Under the pieces are notes generated by a model. It worked only from the letters and a program-made list of their open reading frames with translations, searched no databases and was not told where the DNA came from. Shown piece after piece: positions 15,483 through 23,860 of a stretch of DNA of 49,040 nt. The translations under genes and the position numbers were made by a program. The DNA is from JAFIHK01 sp041441455 (GTDB lineage Bacteria > Bacteroidota > Bacteroidia > Bacteroidales > UBA932). The stretch's first letter is position 1. Every line of letters begins with the position of its first letter. The stretch covers positions 1-49,040 of the forward strand of contig JASDTB010000087.1 in assembly GCA_041441455.1 (NCBI GenBank), written 5' to 3'.

Positions 15483-17993
15483 CTACTCTTTTCCGTCTAA
15501 AGTCTTCTCAATATATCTAATAAGATACTCATAATGAGCTTTCATTGCCATATCGGTAGTTGTAAAGCTCTTCATCTTTTTCAATAGATCTTTCATGTGA
15601 TAATAAGCCATAGCAGTACAGTCGCTATTATCCTTAGGATTAGACGTAGGTTTCACCTCCATTCCCATTCTTGCCATTGCCCCTGCACCTGTATACATAT
15701 CGCAAAGGGATGTAACATAAACTTTTTGCATTACTCTCTTATAGATGTCTATGTTTTGGTTTAAAGGCAGATTAGCCCAAACTGATTGATTCATATCAGT
15801 AATTAGATTACTTACTGTGTAAGCCTTATTTCCCATCGCAGCCTCAGCAGCAGTAAGGTTTAAGAAAACTCTCTTACTCAGAATTGAAGTGAAAGCAGTT
15901 TGGTATGCTCTCTCTAAGAACATAGTAGGGATGTTAACAAACTTATTCATATACTCTGCAGGAATAAGCCAAGTTTGAGGAGTGAAAAGGTTTCTCTTTA
16001 AGAAGTTAACAGCCTCAACTTGTTTCTCCTTTTCAACAAATCTATATACTTCACCACTCTCTTCAACATATTTAGGATCTTCATATACACCTCCAATCCA
16101 TTTTGTTACATGTCCAATATATCTTCTATACTGTCCATTTACTTCGCCATGCATAGTTCTTAGGTTTTCATAATCGCTGTTTGGCTCTTTTGTCCATTCA
16201 CCCAAGTTCTTCATTACATACTTCAGATTCTTTATTCCAAGCTCGTTTGTCTCCATTTGGTTTGCGCCAAGATCTTCTGCTTGTAGACGAGGATCGTTTG
16301 AGTTTGTCTCTGTTCCAAACCAATATCTTCTATCTTTTGTCTTTTCAATCAACCACTGATTAACTTTAGGCAGCTCTTTAACAGGATCGTTAATATCCAT
16401 AAATCTACGATATCCCCATTCAATCACCCAGTAGTCGTAGTGGCTAATTTTAGGGAAAAGCAACTCTCTTGGGATGTTATCTTCTGGCTGTGCAACATAA
16501 TTGAATCTAGAGTAGTCCATTATTGAAGTTGTATGACCATTCTCTTTTAAGAAATTAGGATCCCTAAGTTGTTTTGCAGTATAAAGAGATGTTGCACCAA
16601 AATTATGTCTCAAACCTAATGTATGACCGACTTCGTGCGACGACACAAAACGAATTAATTGGCCCATCAATTCAGTATCAAAAGTCATTTTTCTTGCACC
16701 TGGATCACTTGGACCAGCTTGAAGCATATACCAATTTCTTAGTAAAGACATAACATTGTGATACCAGTTAATATGGCTCTCGATAATCTCTCCAGAACGT
16801 GGGTCATTAACATGAGGCCCGCTTGCATTTGGAATGTCAGAAGGTTTATATACAATAGCAGAGAATCGCGCATCCTCTAGAGACCATGTTGAGTCTTGTT
16901 GTTTTGTAGGAGCTTCTAGCGCATAGATTGCATTTTTAAAGCCAGCTTTTTCGAATACCTTTTGCCAGTCATTAACACCCATAATCAAATATGGAACCCA
17001 CTCTTTTGGAGTTGCAGGATCGATATAGAAAACTATAGGTTTTGCAGGCTCAACAAGTTCTCCTCTCATATATTTTTCAACATCTTGAGGTTTTGGTTCA
17101 AGTCTCCAACGAGTAATCATTTCAATATCCTTAACTCCTTGTGGATTTTGGTCAAAATCTGTATATCTTGTAGTGAAATATCCAATACGATCATCCTTGT
17201 ACCTTGGTACCATCGGCACTTTTGGCAATAAGACAAACGAGTTGTTTAGCTCAAATGTAGCATTCTCTCCACCATCAGATTTCACATAAGTTTTTACAGT
17301 TTTAACCTCTGTATTGATTGGATATGTAGATATTGCTGTAATGTACGAGCTCTCTTTTTGAAGACCTCCTAACTTTAGAGTCGTCTTATTATATTTTCTA
17401 AAGAAAAAGATTTCAGAATCAGAATTAAATAAATCAGTAACATCAACAACTGCTGTCTTCTTATCGGCAGAAAGAGCCTTTACATCGAAAGACGCAACAA
17501 TAGCATTTAGATTAGATCTCATCACTGCCTTAAACATTGCTTTAGTACTGTCAGCAGATCTCTCCCTTACCGATACCTCTCTCAAGAATATCTTGTTATT
17601 TGGACCTTTTTCGAAACGGAACATCGATGCATTGATTTGATCTCCGGCATAGCCATCAAATTGGAATCTAACTCCAGCAGCACTTTTTGAAATTCTAGTA
17701 ACCATCAAAATATCACGACCAATTAGAGTATCATGAACTGCTAGAAAATATTTGCCCTCTTGTTGATAAACAGGAGTCAAACCCTTCATCGGTTTAATCT
17801 CTCCTTTGAAAAACTTCTCAATTGCTACTGGACCCTTTTCAGGTGCCTTTTTAGTTGTGTCTTTTGCAGGTGCTGCCATTGTTTGTGCGGCATCCTTCTT
17901 CTCTCCTCTATGTTTTTGAGAGAAAACATCTGAAGACCCGAACATAAATGCTGGAATCAACAGTGATAAAGCTAACGCTTTGTTTATTTTCAT
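15483..17993 (-). CDS. Exported zinc metalloprotease (metzincin-like, DUF4953/DUF5117 type)
   Basis: An 836-residue secreted protein common in Bacteroidetes. A signal peptide (about 1-26, MKINKALALSLLIPAFMFGS) is followed by a Lys/Ala-rich linker, an N-terminal beta-rich part (about 50-300; DUF5118/5117-like), and the catalytic part with HEVGHTLGLRH starting at His453. This is the extended zinc motif HExxHxxGxxH of metzincins. SIMDYSRFNY about 50 residues later fits the Met-turn. The C-terminal third is helical. The start at 17993 is chosen because it begins the signal peptide; an upstream frame to 18038 would run into the divergent ModB gene. Its substrate is unknown. It has its own terminator and divides the moa operon from modBC without an obvious functional link. 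Confidence 0.9.
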   Translation of the reverse strand: MKINKALALSLLIPAFMFGSSDVFSQKHRGEKKDAAQTMAAPAKDTTKKAPEKGPVAIEKFFKGEIKPMKGLTPVYQQEGKYFLAVHDTLIGRDILMVTRISKSAAGVRFQFDGYAGDQINASMFRFEKGPNNKIFLREVSVRERSADSTKAMFKAVMRSNLNAIVASFDVKALSADKKTAVVDVTDLFNSDSEIFFFRKYNKTTLKLGGLQKESSYITAISTYPINTEVKTVKTYVKSDGGENATFELNNSFVLLPKVPMVPRYKDDRIGYFTTRYTDFDQNPQGVKDIEMITRWRLEPKPQDVEKYMRGELVEPAKPIVFYIDPATPKEWVPYLIMGVNDWQKVFEKAGFKNAIYALEAPTKQQDSTWSLEDARFSAIVYKPSDIPNASGPHVNDPRSGEIIESHINWYHNVMSLLRNWYMLQAGPSDPGARKMTFDTELMGQLIRFVSSHEVGHTLGLRHNFGATSLYTAKQLRDPNFLKENGHTTSIMDYSRFNYVAQPEDNIPRELLFPKISHYDYWVIEWGYRRFMDINDPVKELPKVNQWLIEKTKDRRYWFGTETNSNDPRLQAEDLGANQMETNELGIKNLKYVMKNLGEWTKEPNSDYENLRTMHGEVNGQYRRYIGHVTKWIGGVYEDPKYVEESGEVYRFVEKEKQVEAVNFLKRNLFTPQTWLIPAEYMNKFVNIPTMFLERAYQTAFTSILSKRVFLNLTAAEAAMGNKAYTVSNLITDMNQSVWANLPLNQNIDIYKRVMQKVYVTSLCDMYTGAGAMARMGMEVKPTSNPKDNSDCTAMAYYHMKDLLKKMKSFTTTDMAMKAHYEYLIRYIEKTLDGKE

Positions 17994-18025
17994 AAATTTT
18001 GGTTTTAGATTTTTATATTTGTAGT

Positions 18026-18817
18026 ATGAAATCGTCAAATTACAGTAAAACTCATCTAATTTTCACTCTTCTAGGGTCACTTGTACTTCTCTTTCTAATT
18101 GCACCCGTGGTTGGCATGTTCTTGTCTGTAAAAGCGCCATTTCTCTTTGACACACTAAAAGACCCCGAAGTTAAATCATCAATGATATTTACTTTGTGCA
18201 TCTCGGCAATTACAACACTAATCTTAGCAATCCCCGCTATCCCTCTAGCATACATACTTGCTCGGAAAAGGTTTCCAGGCAAAGGTATAATCGAAGCACT
18301 AATTGATATACCTGTCGTAATTCCGCACTCAGCTGCCGGTATTGCAATTTTAGGTATAATCTCTCGTGACTCTTTTATTGGGACACAATTAGCGTCAATT
18401 GGTTTAAACTTAGTAGGAACATCATTTGCAATAGGAGCAGCCATGGCTTTTGTCAGTTTACCTTTTCTTATAAACGCAGCAAGAGACGGATTTGCTGCAA
18501 CACCCGAGAGGTTAGAGGATGCAGCCAGAACATTAGGTGCAGATAATTTTAAAGTCTTTACAAAAATCTCACTCCCTTTAGCTCGAAGAAGTATTATCAC
18601 TGGAATGGTTATGATGTTTGCTCGAGGTATGAGCGAATTTGGAGCAGTTGTGATAGTTGCATACTACCCAATGATTACCCCTGTAATGATTTTCGACAGA
18701 TTTAACTCCTATGGACTATCTTACGCACGTCCAATTGCTGTAATTTTCACAGCAGTCACACTACTCATATTTGTTTTACTTAGAATTTATCAAAAGAGAG
18801 ATGCTAGAAATAAATAA
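18026..18817 (+). CDS. Molybdate/tungstate-type ABC transporter permease (ModB-like)
   Basis: A 263-residue inner-membrane permease with about six helices, beginning MKSSNYSKTHLIFTLLGSLV. The ABC-coupling EAA loop is visible at about 160-180 (ERLEDAARTLGADNFKVFTK...LPLARRSI), and GMVMMFARGMSEFGAVVIVA is characteristic of the ModB/CysT/WtpB branch. The neighbourhood of moaA, moaC and MOSC-MogA favours molybdate or tungstate over sulfate. The ATG at 18026 is preferred to an in-frame start at 17999, which would overlap the divergent gene. It overlaps the ATPase gene by 17 bases. No periplasmic binding protein (ModA/TupA/WtpA) is in the window. Confidence 0.85.
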   Translation: MKSSNYSKTHLIFTLLGSLVLLFLIAPVVGMFLSVKAPFLFDTLKDPEVKSSMIFTLCISAITTLILAIPAIPLAYILARKRFPGKGIIEALIDIPVVIPHSAAGIAILGIISRDSFIGTQLASIGLNLVGTSFAIGAAMAFVSLPFLINAARDGFAATPERLEDAARTLGADNFKVFTKISLPLARRSIITGMVMMFARGMSEFGAVVIVAYYPMITPVMIFDRFNSYGLSYARPIAVIFTAVTLLIFVLLRIYQKRDARNK

Positions 18818-19442
18818 TCTTCAATATAGAATAGGGACATTCTCTCTTGGGCCTCTCTCAATTACTGTTGAAAGAGGCGAATATGTTGCACTTACTGGAC
18901 CTTCCGGATGTGGAAAATCACTTTTGCTTGAATTAATCTGTGGGATGAGAAGACCCAACAGTGGATCAATTTCGATTGAAGGAAAAGACATTGAAAATCT
19001 TAAAACACGCGAACTTCCTGTTTCAATGTTGTTTCAAGATTATGCTCTATTCCCGAATATGACTGTTGCTAAAAACATTGCTTTTCCTTTAGAGGTATTA
19101 AAACTTGATAAACAAAAAATTAAAGAGTCAGTAGAGACAATTGCTAAAGAGTTTTCGATAGAACAACATTTAAATCGTTATCCAAACTCGCTTTCGGGCG
19201 GGGAGAAACAAAGAGTAGCTCTGGCGAGAGCAATTATAAAAAGACCGTCCATACTACTCCTCGACGAGCCTCTTTCCGCTCTAGACAGCGACCTTAGAGA
19301 AGAGGCAATTGATGTCCTTATAAAAATAAAAAGTCGTGATATTACAATTATTCATGTAACTCACGACAGAAACGAAATTGTCAGACTTGCCGACAGAGAG
19401 ATTAATCTTAAGGGTTCATCAAATCACAATTTTGGAACCTAA
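18801..19442 (+). CDS. Molybdate/tungstate-type ABC transporter ATPase (ModC-like)
   Basis: A 213-residue ABC ATPase that powers the preceding permease. Walker A is GPSGCGKS (about 33-40), the Q-loop is LFQDYALFPNMTV, the signature is LSGGEKQRVALARA, Walker B is ILLLDEPLSALD, and the switch His is in IIHVTHD. It is much shorter than E. coli ModC (about 350) because the C-terminal molybdate-binding TOBE/MOP domain is absent, as in many Wtp/Tup-like ATPases of short form. The start at 18801 overlaps the permease stop. Its last 35 bases overlap the end of the convergent TPR gene. Confidence 0.88.
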   Translation: MLEINNLQYRIGTFSLGPLSITVERGEYVALTGPSGCGKSLLLELICGMRRPNSGSISIEGKDIENLKTRELPVSMLFQDYALFPNMTVAKNIAFPLEVLKLDKQKIKESVETIAKEFSIEQHLNRYPNSLSGGEKQRVALARAIIKRPSILLLDEPLSALDSDLREEAIDVLIKIKSRDITIIHVTHDRNEIVRLADREINLKGSSNHNFGT

Positions 19443-19683
19443 GAATCTCATAAATTGAATCTATGGCATGTGCAGCGGGCCCTTCTGGATTATAGAATTT
19501 TGCTTTGTTCAAAGCATTTATAGCCTCTCCCCACAACTGTTGTCTTCTAAGGATTCCTCCAAGAAGATACCATGCCTCAGCATTTTCAGGTTCATCTTTC
19601 AACAAAAGCTGTAACTCTGAATGCGCCTTATCTGTCTCACCAGCTCTTAATAGAGCCTCTATTTCAATTATTTTCTTACCCAT
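19408..19683 (-). CDS. Small TPR protein at the end of the rnf operon
   Basis: A 91-residue soluble protein with tetratricopeptide-like helices: IEALLRAGETDKAHSELQLL (about 6-25) and AEAWYLLGGILRRQQLWGEA (about 34-53), followed by INALNKAKFYNPEGPAA. It follows rnfA by 10 bases on the same strand and is probably the last gene of the transcript. The start at 19683 is chosen over an in-frame upstream start within rnfA. It may assist assembly or binding of Rnf subunits, but that is only inferred from position. The 3' end overlaps the convergent ModC-like gene by 35 bases. Confidence 0.78.
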   Translation of the reverse strand: MGKKIIEIEALLRAGETDKAHSELQLLLKDEPENAEAWYLLGGILRRQQLWGEAINALNKAKFYNPEGPAAHAIDSIYEILRFQNCDLMNP

Positions 19684-19693
19684 ATTATCTTTA

Positions 19694-20293
19694 TTATACC
19701 AGCCCCGCAAACCCCATAAACGCCAAAGCAAGGATACCTGCAGTAATAAGAGCTATCGGAGCACCTTTAAATACCTTAGGAACATTTGCAAGCTCTAATT
19801 GTTCTCTCAAACCAGCAAAAAGTACCATAGCCAAACCAAATCCAACTGCACTAGCGGTTGCATAAGCCACAGATTCAGCAAGATTAAGCATATGAGGTTC
19901 CGATCCAAAAGTAAACTCTTTTGAAACAACGATCAAAGCAACTCCCAATACAGCACAGTTAGTAGTAATCAATGGCAAAAAGATTCCAAGTGCTTGATAA
20001 AGAGAAGGACTAATCTTTTTCAAGATAATCTCAACCATCTGAACCAAAGCAGCTATCACTAAGATAAATGCAACAGTCTGCATGAATTCAATTCCTAGAG
20101 GAACCAATACATAATATTGCAACAAATAGGTCACTAAAGTAGATACTGCTATTACAAATACAACAGCACCTGACATCCCTGCAGCGGTACTAACCTTGTT
20201 TGACACACCCAAGAATGGACATACTCCAAGAAATTGCGACAATAAAATATTATTGACAAATACCGCAGATATAAATATTAATATATATTCCAT
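19694..20293 (-). CDS. rnfA: Rnf complex membrane subunit RnfA
   Basis: A 199-residue inner-membrane protein with six predicted helices, a subunit of the ion-translocating ferredoxin:NAD+ oxidoreductase. It has the two family half-signatures with cysteine that hold the membrane iron-sulfur cluster: VNNILLSQFLGVCPFLGVS near the N-terminus and LPLITTNCAVLGVALI in the middle, arranged in inverted topology to RnfE. Length matches the family. It lies 5 bases after rnfE in the order B, C, D, G, E, A. Confidence 0.96.
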   Translation of the reverse strand: MEYILIFISAVFVNNILLSQFLGVCPFLGVSNKVSTAAGMSGAVVFVIAVSTLVTYLLQYYVLVPLGIEFMQTVAFILVIAALVQMVEIILKKISPSLYQALGIFLPLITTNCAVLGVALIVVSKEFTFGSEPHMLNLAESVAYATASAVGFGLAMVLFAGLREQLELANVPKVFKGAPIALITAGILALAFMGFAGLV

Positions 20294-20298
20294 GACCT

Positions 20299-20886
20299 TT
20301 AAGATATCTTAGTTTTTAACTTATTGAACAGCACCATTAAGTAGCCTAATACTATAAATGCTCCTGGTGCAAGAACAAATACCAACATACCATCGGCATC
20401 AATTAACTTGAATCCAAAAACAGAACCACTTCCTAGTAATTCTCTTACAAATCCAATAACAGTAAGAGACAGAGAGAATCCAAGTCCAATTCCTATTCCA
20501 TCAAGTGCAGATGCTGCTACTCCATTCTTTGAAGCAAATGCTTCTGCTCTACCCAATACAATACAGTTAACAACAATCAACGGAATAAACAGCCCCAAAG
20601 TCTCATAAAGGCCAGGAGTATATGCCTGCATAACTAGTTGAACAACTGTAACAAATGCTGCTATGACAACAATGTAAGAAGGAATTCTCACCTTAGAAGG
20701 AATCATGCTGGCCATCATTGATATCACAATATTGGACAGAATCAAAACTGCAGTAGTTGCAAGACCCATACCTAAGCCATTTATTGCAGAGGTAGTAGTA
20801 CCAAGTGTGGGACACATTCCCAACAACAAAACAAAAGTTGGATTTTCTTTAATTATCCCTTTTACTATAGAGTTAAACGCTTTCAT
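20299..20886 (-). CDS. rnfE: Rnf complex membrane subunit RnfE
   Basis: A 195-residue six-helix membrane protein, paralogous to RnfA. Signatures are ENPTFVLLLGMCPTLGTTTS (about 15-34) and IPLIVVNCIVLGRAEAFAS (about 103-121), each with the conserved Cys that helps bind the Fe-S cluster between RnfA and RnfE. A moderate Shine-Dalgarno-like TGAGGAT precedes the ATG. It sits between rnfG and rnfA with short gaps. Confidence 0.96.
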   Translation of the reverse strand: MKAFNSIVKGIIKENPTFVLLLGMCPTLGTTTSAINGLGMGLATTAVLILSNIVISMMASMIPSKVRIPSYIVVIAAFVTVVQLVMQAYTPGLYETLGLFIPLIVVNCIVLGRAEAFASKNGVAASALDGIGIGLGFSLSLTVIGFVRELLGSGSVFGFKLIDADGMLVFVLAPGAFIVLGYLMVLFNKLKTKIS

Positions 20887-20904
20887 AAATAATCCTCAAT
20901 TTGT

Positions 20905-21483
20905 TTATTCACTTTTTTTACACTCTTGGTATATCAAATAGGCCAAATTCATTGCATCACAAAAAGCTCTGGATGAAATTGTAGAAGCAGTAATCGCGTC
21001 AACATCTCCCCCGTCCTTTTTCACGATCATTTTAAACGTAGCTGGATCTTTACCCTTGAACTGTAAACTGAATGTTCCCTTTCCCTCAACCATCTTATCT
21101 CCAAGGCCAGGTGTCTCACTATGCGAAATAACAGAGGTATTGTTTATAGTTCCATCATTATTGAACCCAACCATTACCACTATTCTTCCACCAAAACCTG
21201 CTGTTGTAAAAGATTCAATTGCATAACCAACAATTGCACCATTTTTCTTAGCAGGATAAACCCTGCAAGTTTTACCATCAATCGATTTTTCAAACACTTC
21301 CGAAGAGGGATTATTATCAAATTCTGGAACAACTTTAGCAATTGCAATATTTGTTTTAGCAACTTTAGCTGCTTCAATTGGATCCTTAGTTACAGCATAT
21401 ATTCCTGCTAATACAGCAGATGATAAAAGGCAAATGACAAAAAGAGTCATTACCATATTCAATAGTGACGATTGTTTAGCCAT
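20905..21483 (-). CDS. rnfG: Rnf complex flavoprotein subunit RnfG
   Basis: A 192-residue subunit with one N-terminal helix (about 9-31) and a periplasmic FMN-binding domain. The covalent flavin site is expected at Thr168 in DAITASTISSR; the usual ApbE target reads D-x-x-[ST]-G-A-[TS], so Ala-Ser replaces Gly-Ala here, a mild deviation. ETPGLGDKM (about 123-131) is the conserved FMN-domain signature. The start overlaps the end of rnfD by 8 bases and has an unusually strong Shine-Dalgarno (AAGGAGGTG). Confidence 0.95.
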   Translation of the reverse strand: MAKQSSLLNMVMTLFVICLLSSAVLAGIYAVTKDPIEAAKVAKTNIAIAKVVPEFDNNPSSEVFEKSIDGKTCRVYPAKKNGAIVGYAIESFTTAGFGGRIVVMVGFNNDGTINNTSVISHSETPGLGDKMVEGKGTFSLQFKGKDPATFKMIVKKDGGDVDAITASTISSRAFCDAMNLAYLIYQECKKSE

Positions 21484-22477
21484 TCTTCACCTCCTTGCCA
21501 AATCTGGCTGGTTTGAAATACATGTTAATTAAAGGAACTGTTGCGTTCATAATTAAGATTGCAAATGAGATACCTTCGGGATAAGCCCCAAAATATCGTA
21601 TTAAAACAGTTATAACTCCGATTCCAATTCCATATAGCACCATACCTTTTGTACTCATAGGTGATGTTACATAATCGGTCGCCATAAAGATTGCTCCCAT
21701 AAGAATACCACCAGTTAGAATGTTAAAAATTGGATCAGCATATTTAGAAGGGTCTATCAACCAGAAAATTCCAGTCATAATCATAACAGTAGCTATAATT
21801 GTAACAGGAATATGAGGTCTGATAACTCGTCTTATTAGCATGTAAACAAGACCTAATAATAATGCAAAAGATGATACCTCTCCTACAGAACCGCCGATTT
21901 TACTAAATAGCATCTGCGAATAAGTAAAGTTGTTTTGAGCGAAGATTTCATTCAAAGTCATCCCTTTAGCAAGTCCCTCTTTTACGATTCCTAATGCTGT
22001 TGCTCCCGTAGAGGCATCAATACCCTCTCTGAACCAAGATGTTGGAATCGACCAATCGGTCATAATTACAGGGAATGAGACCAATAAGAAGACACGGCCA
22101 ACTAGCGCTGGGTTAAATAAGTTTTGGCCAAGACCTCCAAATGTCATCTTTGCGACACCGATAGATACGATTGCACCAATCATTACTATCCACCATGGAG
22201 AGTTAGGCGGAAGGTTTAGGGCTAACAACAATCCTGTTAAAGCTGCCGAATAATCGGTAACTGTAACTTTGCTCTTCATTATGTACTTTTCAATCACGTA
22301 TTCTACAAGTACACATGATATCGCTCCCACCAAGGCAAGTTTGATTGCCGAAAATCCGAAGTAGTATATAGACACCAGCAGCGAAGGAGTGAGTGCTATG
22401 ATAACATCTCTCATCAGACTCCTGGTAGAGTCCGTTCCATGAATGTGCGGAGCCGGAGATACTATAAGTTTTTTCAT
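21476..22477 (-). CDS. rnfD: Rnf complex membrane flavoprotein subunit RnfD
   Basis: A 333-residue polytopic membrane protein (about nine to ten helices). The covalent FMN attachment motif is intact: DASTGAT with Thr160, in the periplasmic loop. HIHGTDSTRSLMRDVIIAL at the N-terminus and GGLGQNLFNPALVGR (about 114-128) are family signatures. Length is normal. It takes part in ion translocation with RnfA, E and G. No apbE flavin transferase gene is in the window. Confidence 0.96.
   Translation of the reverse strand: MKKLIVSPAPHIHGTDSTRSLMRDVIIALTPSLLVSIYYFGFSAIKLALVGAISCVLVEYVIEKYIMKSKVTVTDYSAALTGLLLALNLPPNSPWWIVMIGAIVSIGVAKMTFGGLGQNLFNPALVGRVFLLVSFPVIMTDWSIPTSWFREGIDASTGATALGIVKEGLAKGMTLNEIFAQNNFTYSQMLFSKIGGSVGEVSSFALLLGLVYMLIRRVIRPHIPVTIIATVMIMTGIFWLIDPSKYADPIFNILTGGILMGAIFMATDYVTSPMSTKGMVLYGIGIGVITVLIRYFGAYPEGISFAILIMNATVPLINMYFKPARFGKEVKNG
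21488..21496 (-). promoter_or_regulatory. Near-perfect Shine-Dalgarno of rnfG
   Basis: AAGGAGGTG on the minus strand, 4 bases before the rnfG ATG, lies within the final KEVK codons of rnfD. It is the strongest anti-SD match I found in the window. Confidence 0.65.
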
Positions 22478-22508
22478 CCGTTTAGATATTTTTATTTCTT
22501 AATACTTT

Positions 22509-23846
22509 CTACTTTTTTGGTCGACTTCTCATGATTCTTATCACCTGAGCTTTTGAATACCTGATAGTATCCAATAGAGGAATATTAGCAGGACAAGAGT
22601 AGAGACAACATCCACACTCGATACAATCCTGAACCATATTCTCCTCTAGCTCCACAGTCTTTCCTTGACGAGACAACCTATTCAAAAGATAAGGCTCAAG
22701 TCCCATAGGACAGGCATCTACACATTTCGCGCAACGGATACAGTTACTCTCCTCACCTCTTTTGGTCTCCTCCTCTGTCAACAACAAGAGCGCAGACGTA
22801 CTTTTTGTTGATGAAGCCTCTGTTCTAGAGACAGCCTTGCCCATCATAGGACCTCCGCTAATCAATTTAACAGCATCTTTAGGAAAGCCTCCAATAGCGA
22901 ACATGATTTTATCGAAAGTAGTGCCTACTCTAAGTTTGAAGTTTCTCTGCTCCTTCATGCAACTACCTGTCACAGTAACAATACCATCAACTAACGGTTT
23001 GTTCTTTTGCACAGCCTCATAGACAGCCAAAGCAGTTCCAACATTCTGCACAACTGCACCCACATCAATAGGCAACCCCATCGAAGGAACACGTCTCTTT
23101 ATAATTGCATCAATCAACTGCTTTTCACCACCTTGAGGATATCTCTTCTTTAGTGAGACAATCTTAATCTCAGGATATGAAGCGGCAGCTATCTCTTTCA
23201 TTTTCTTTATCGCCACTGGCTTATTCTCCTCTATGCCAAGATAAGCTTTGTCTACCTTAAGAGCCTTCATCATCAGTTTAACACCAATAAGAATTTGCTC
23301 AGGCATTTCAATCATTATTCGATAGTCAGAAGTAAGATAGGGCTCACATTCTGCTCCATTTACAATCAAAAACTCAGCTTTTTTGCCAGGAGGCGGTGAG
23401 AGTTTGATATGAGTAGGGAAAGCCGCTCCTCCAAGCCCAACAATACCCATCTCAGCAATTTTTGCTATTATCTCTTCCGATGAGAGTTTTATATCTTTTA
23501 CGATAACAGGAGATCTATCGATCGAAGGCAACCATTCGTCACCCTCTACACTAATCACCACATGTTGTACCGGATTACCAGCCATGTCTGGCAAAAACTC
23601 AACTGAAGAGACTGTTCCAGAGACTGGAGAGTGGATGTTTGCCGAAATGAAACCCGAAGCTTTTGCTATTAACTGTCCGGCGAGAACCTTGTCACCTTTT
23701 GCTACTACTGGCTCAGCGGGTGCTCCTAAGTGCTGGTTGAGTGCGACAAAGGCTGTATCAACAAGCGGAAACTCTTCAATCGCGGCATTCGCCGAAATTT
23801 TATTGTCATTCGGATGGATTCCGCCCAGCGAAAAAGTTTTACTCAT
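22509..23846 (-). CDS. rnfC: Rnf complex NADH-binding iron-sulfur subunit RnfC
   Basis: A 445-residue cytoplasmic subunit that carries the NAD(H)/FMN site. Order: N-terminal RnfC barrel-sandwich (about 1-110, FSLGGIHPNDNK), a Complex1_51K-like Rossmann part with GIVGLGGAAFPTHIKL (about 134-149) and NGAECEPYLTSDYR, an SLBB region, then two 4Fe-4S motifs CIRCAKCVDACP and CIECGCCLYSCP near the C-terminus. It lacks the long Ala/Lys-rich C-terminal repeat of proteobacterial RsxC and has the size of clostridial and Bacteroidetes RnfC. The gap to rnfB is 14 bases and to rnfD 31. Confidence 0.97.
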   Translation of the reverse strand: MSKTFSLGGIHPNDNKISANAAIEEFPLVDTAFVALNQHLGAPAEPVVAKGDKVLAGQLIAKASGFISANIHSPVSGTVSSVEFLPDMAGNPVQHVVISVEGDEWLPSIDRSPVIVKDIKLSSEEIIAKIAEMGIVGLGGAAFPTHIKLSPPPGKKAEFLIVNGAECEPYLTSDYRIMIEMPEQILIGVKLMMKALKVDKAYLGIEENKPVAIKKMKEIAAASYPEIKIVSLKKRYPQGGEKQLIDAIIKRRVPSMGLPIDVGAVVQNVGTALAVYEAVQKNKPLVDGIVTVTGSCMKEQRNFKLRVGTTFDKIMFAIGGFPKDAVKLISGGPMMGKAVSRTEASSTKSTSALLLLTEEETKRGEESNCIRCAKCVDACPMGLEPYLLNRLSRQGKTVELEENMVQDCIECGCCLYSCPANIPLLDTIRYSKAQVIRIMRSRPKK

Positions 23847-23860
23847 ATATGATTTTATTA

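Noticed and set aside
18014..18021. TATATTTG as a -7 box for the ModB-like gene
   Set aside because: It is only 4 bases before the ATG, so the transcript would start inside the gene; no -33 element. Not supported as a promoter.
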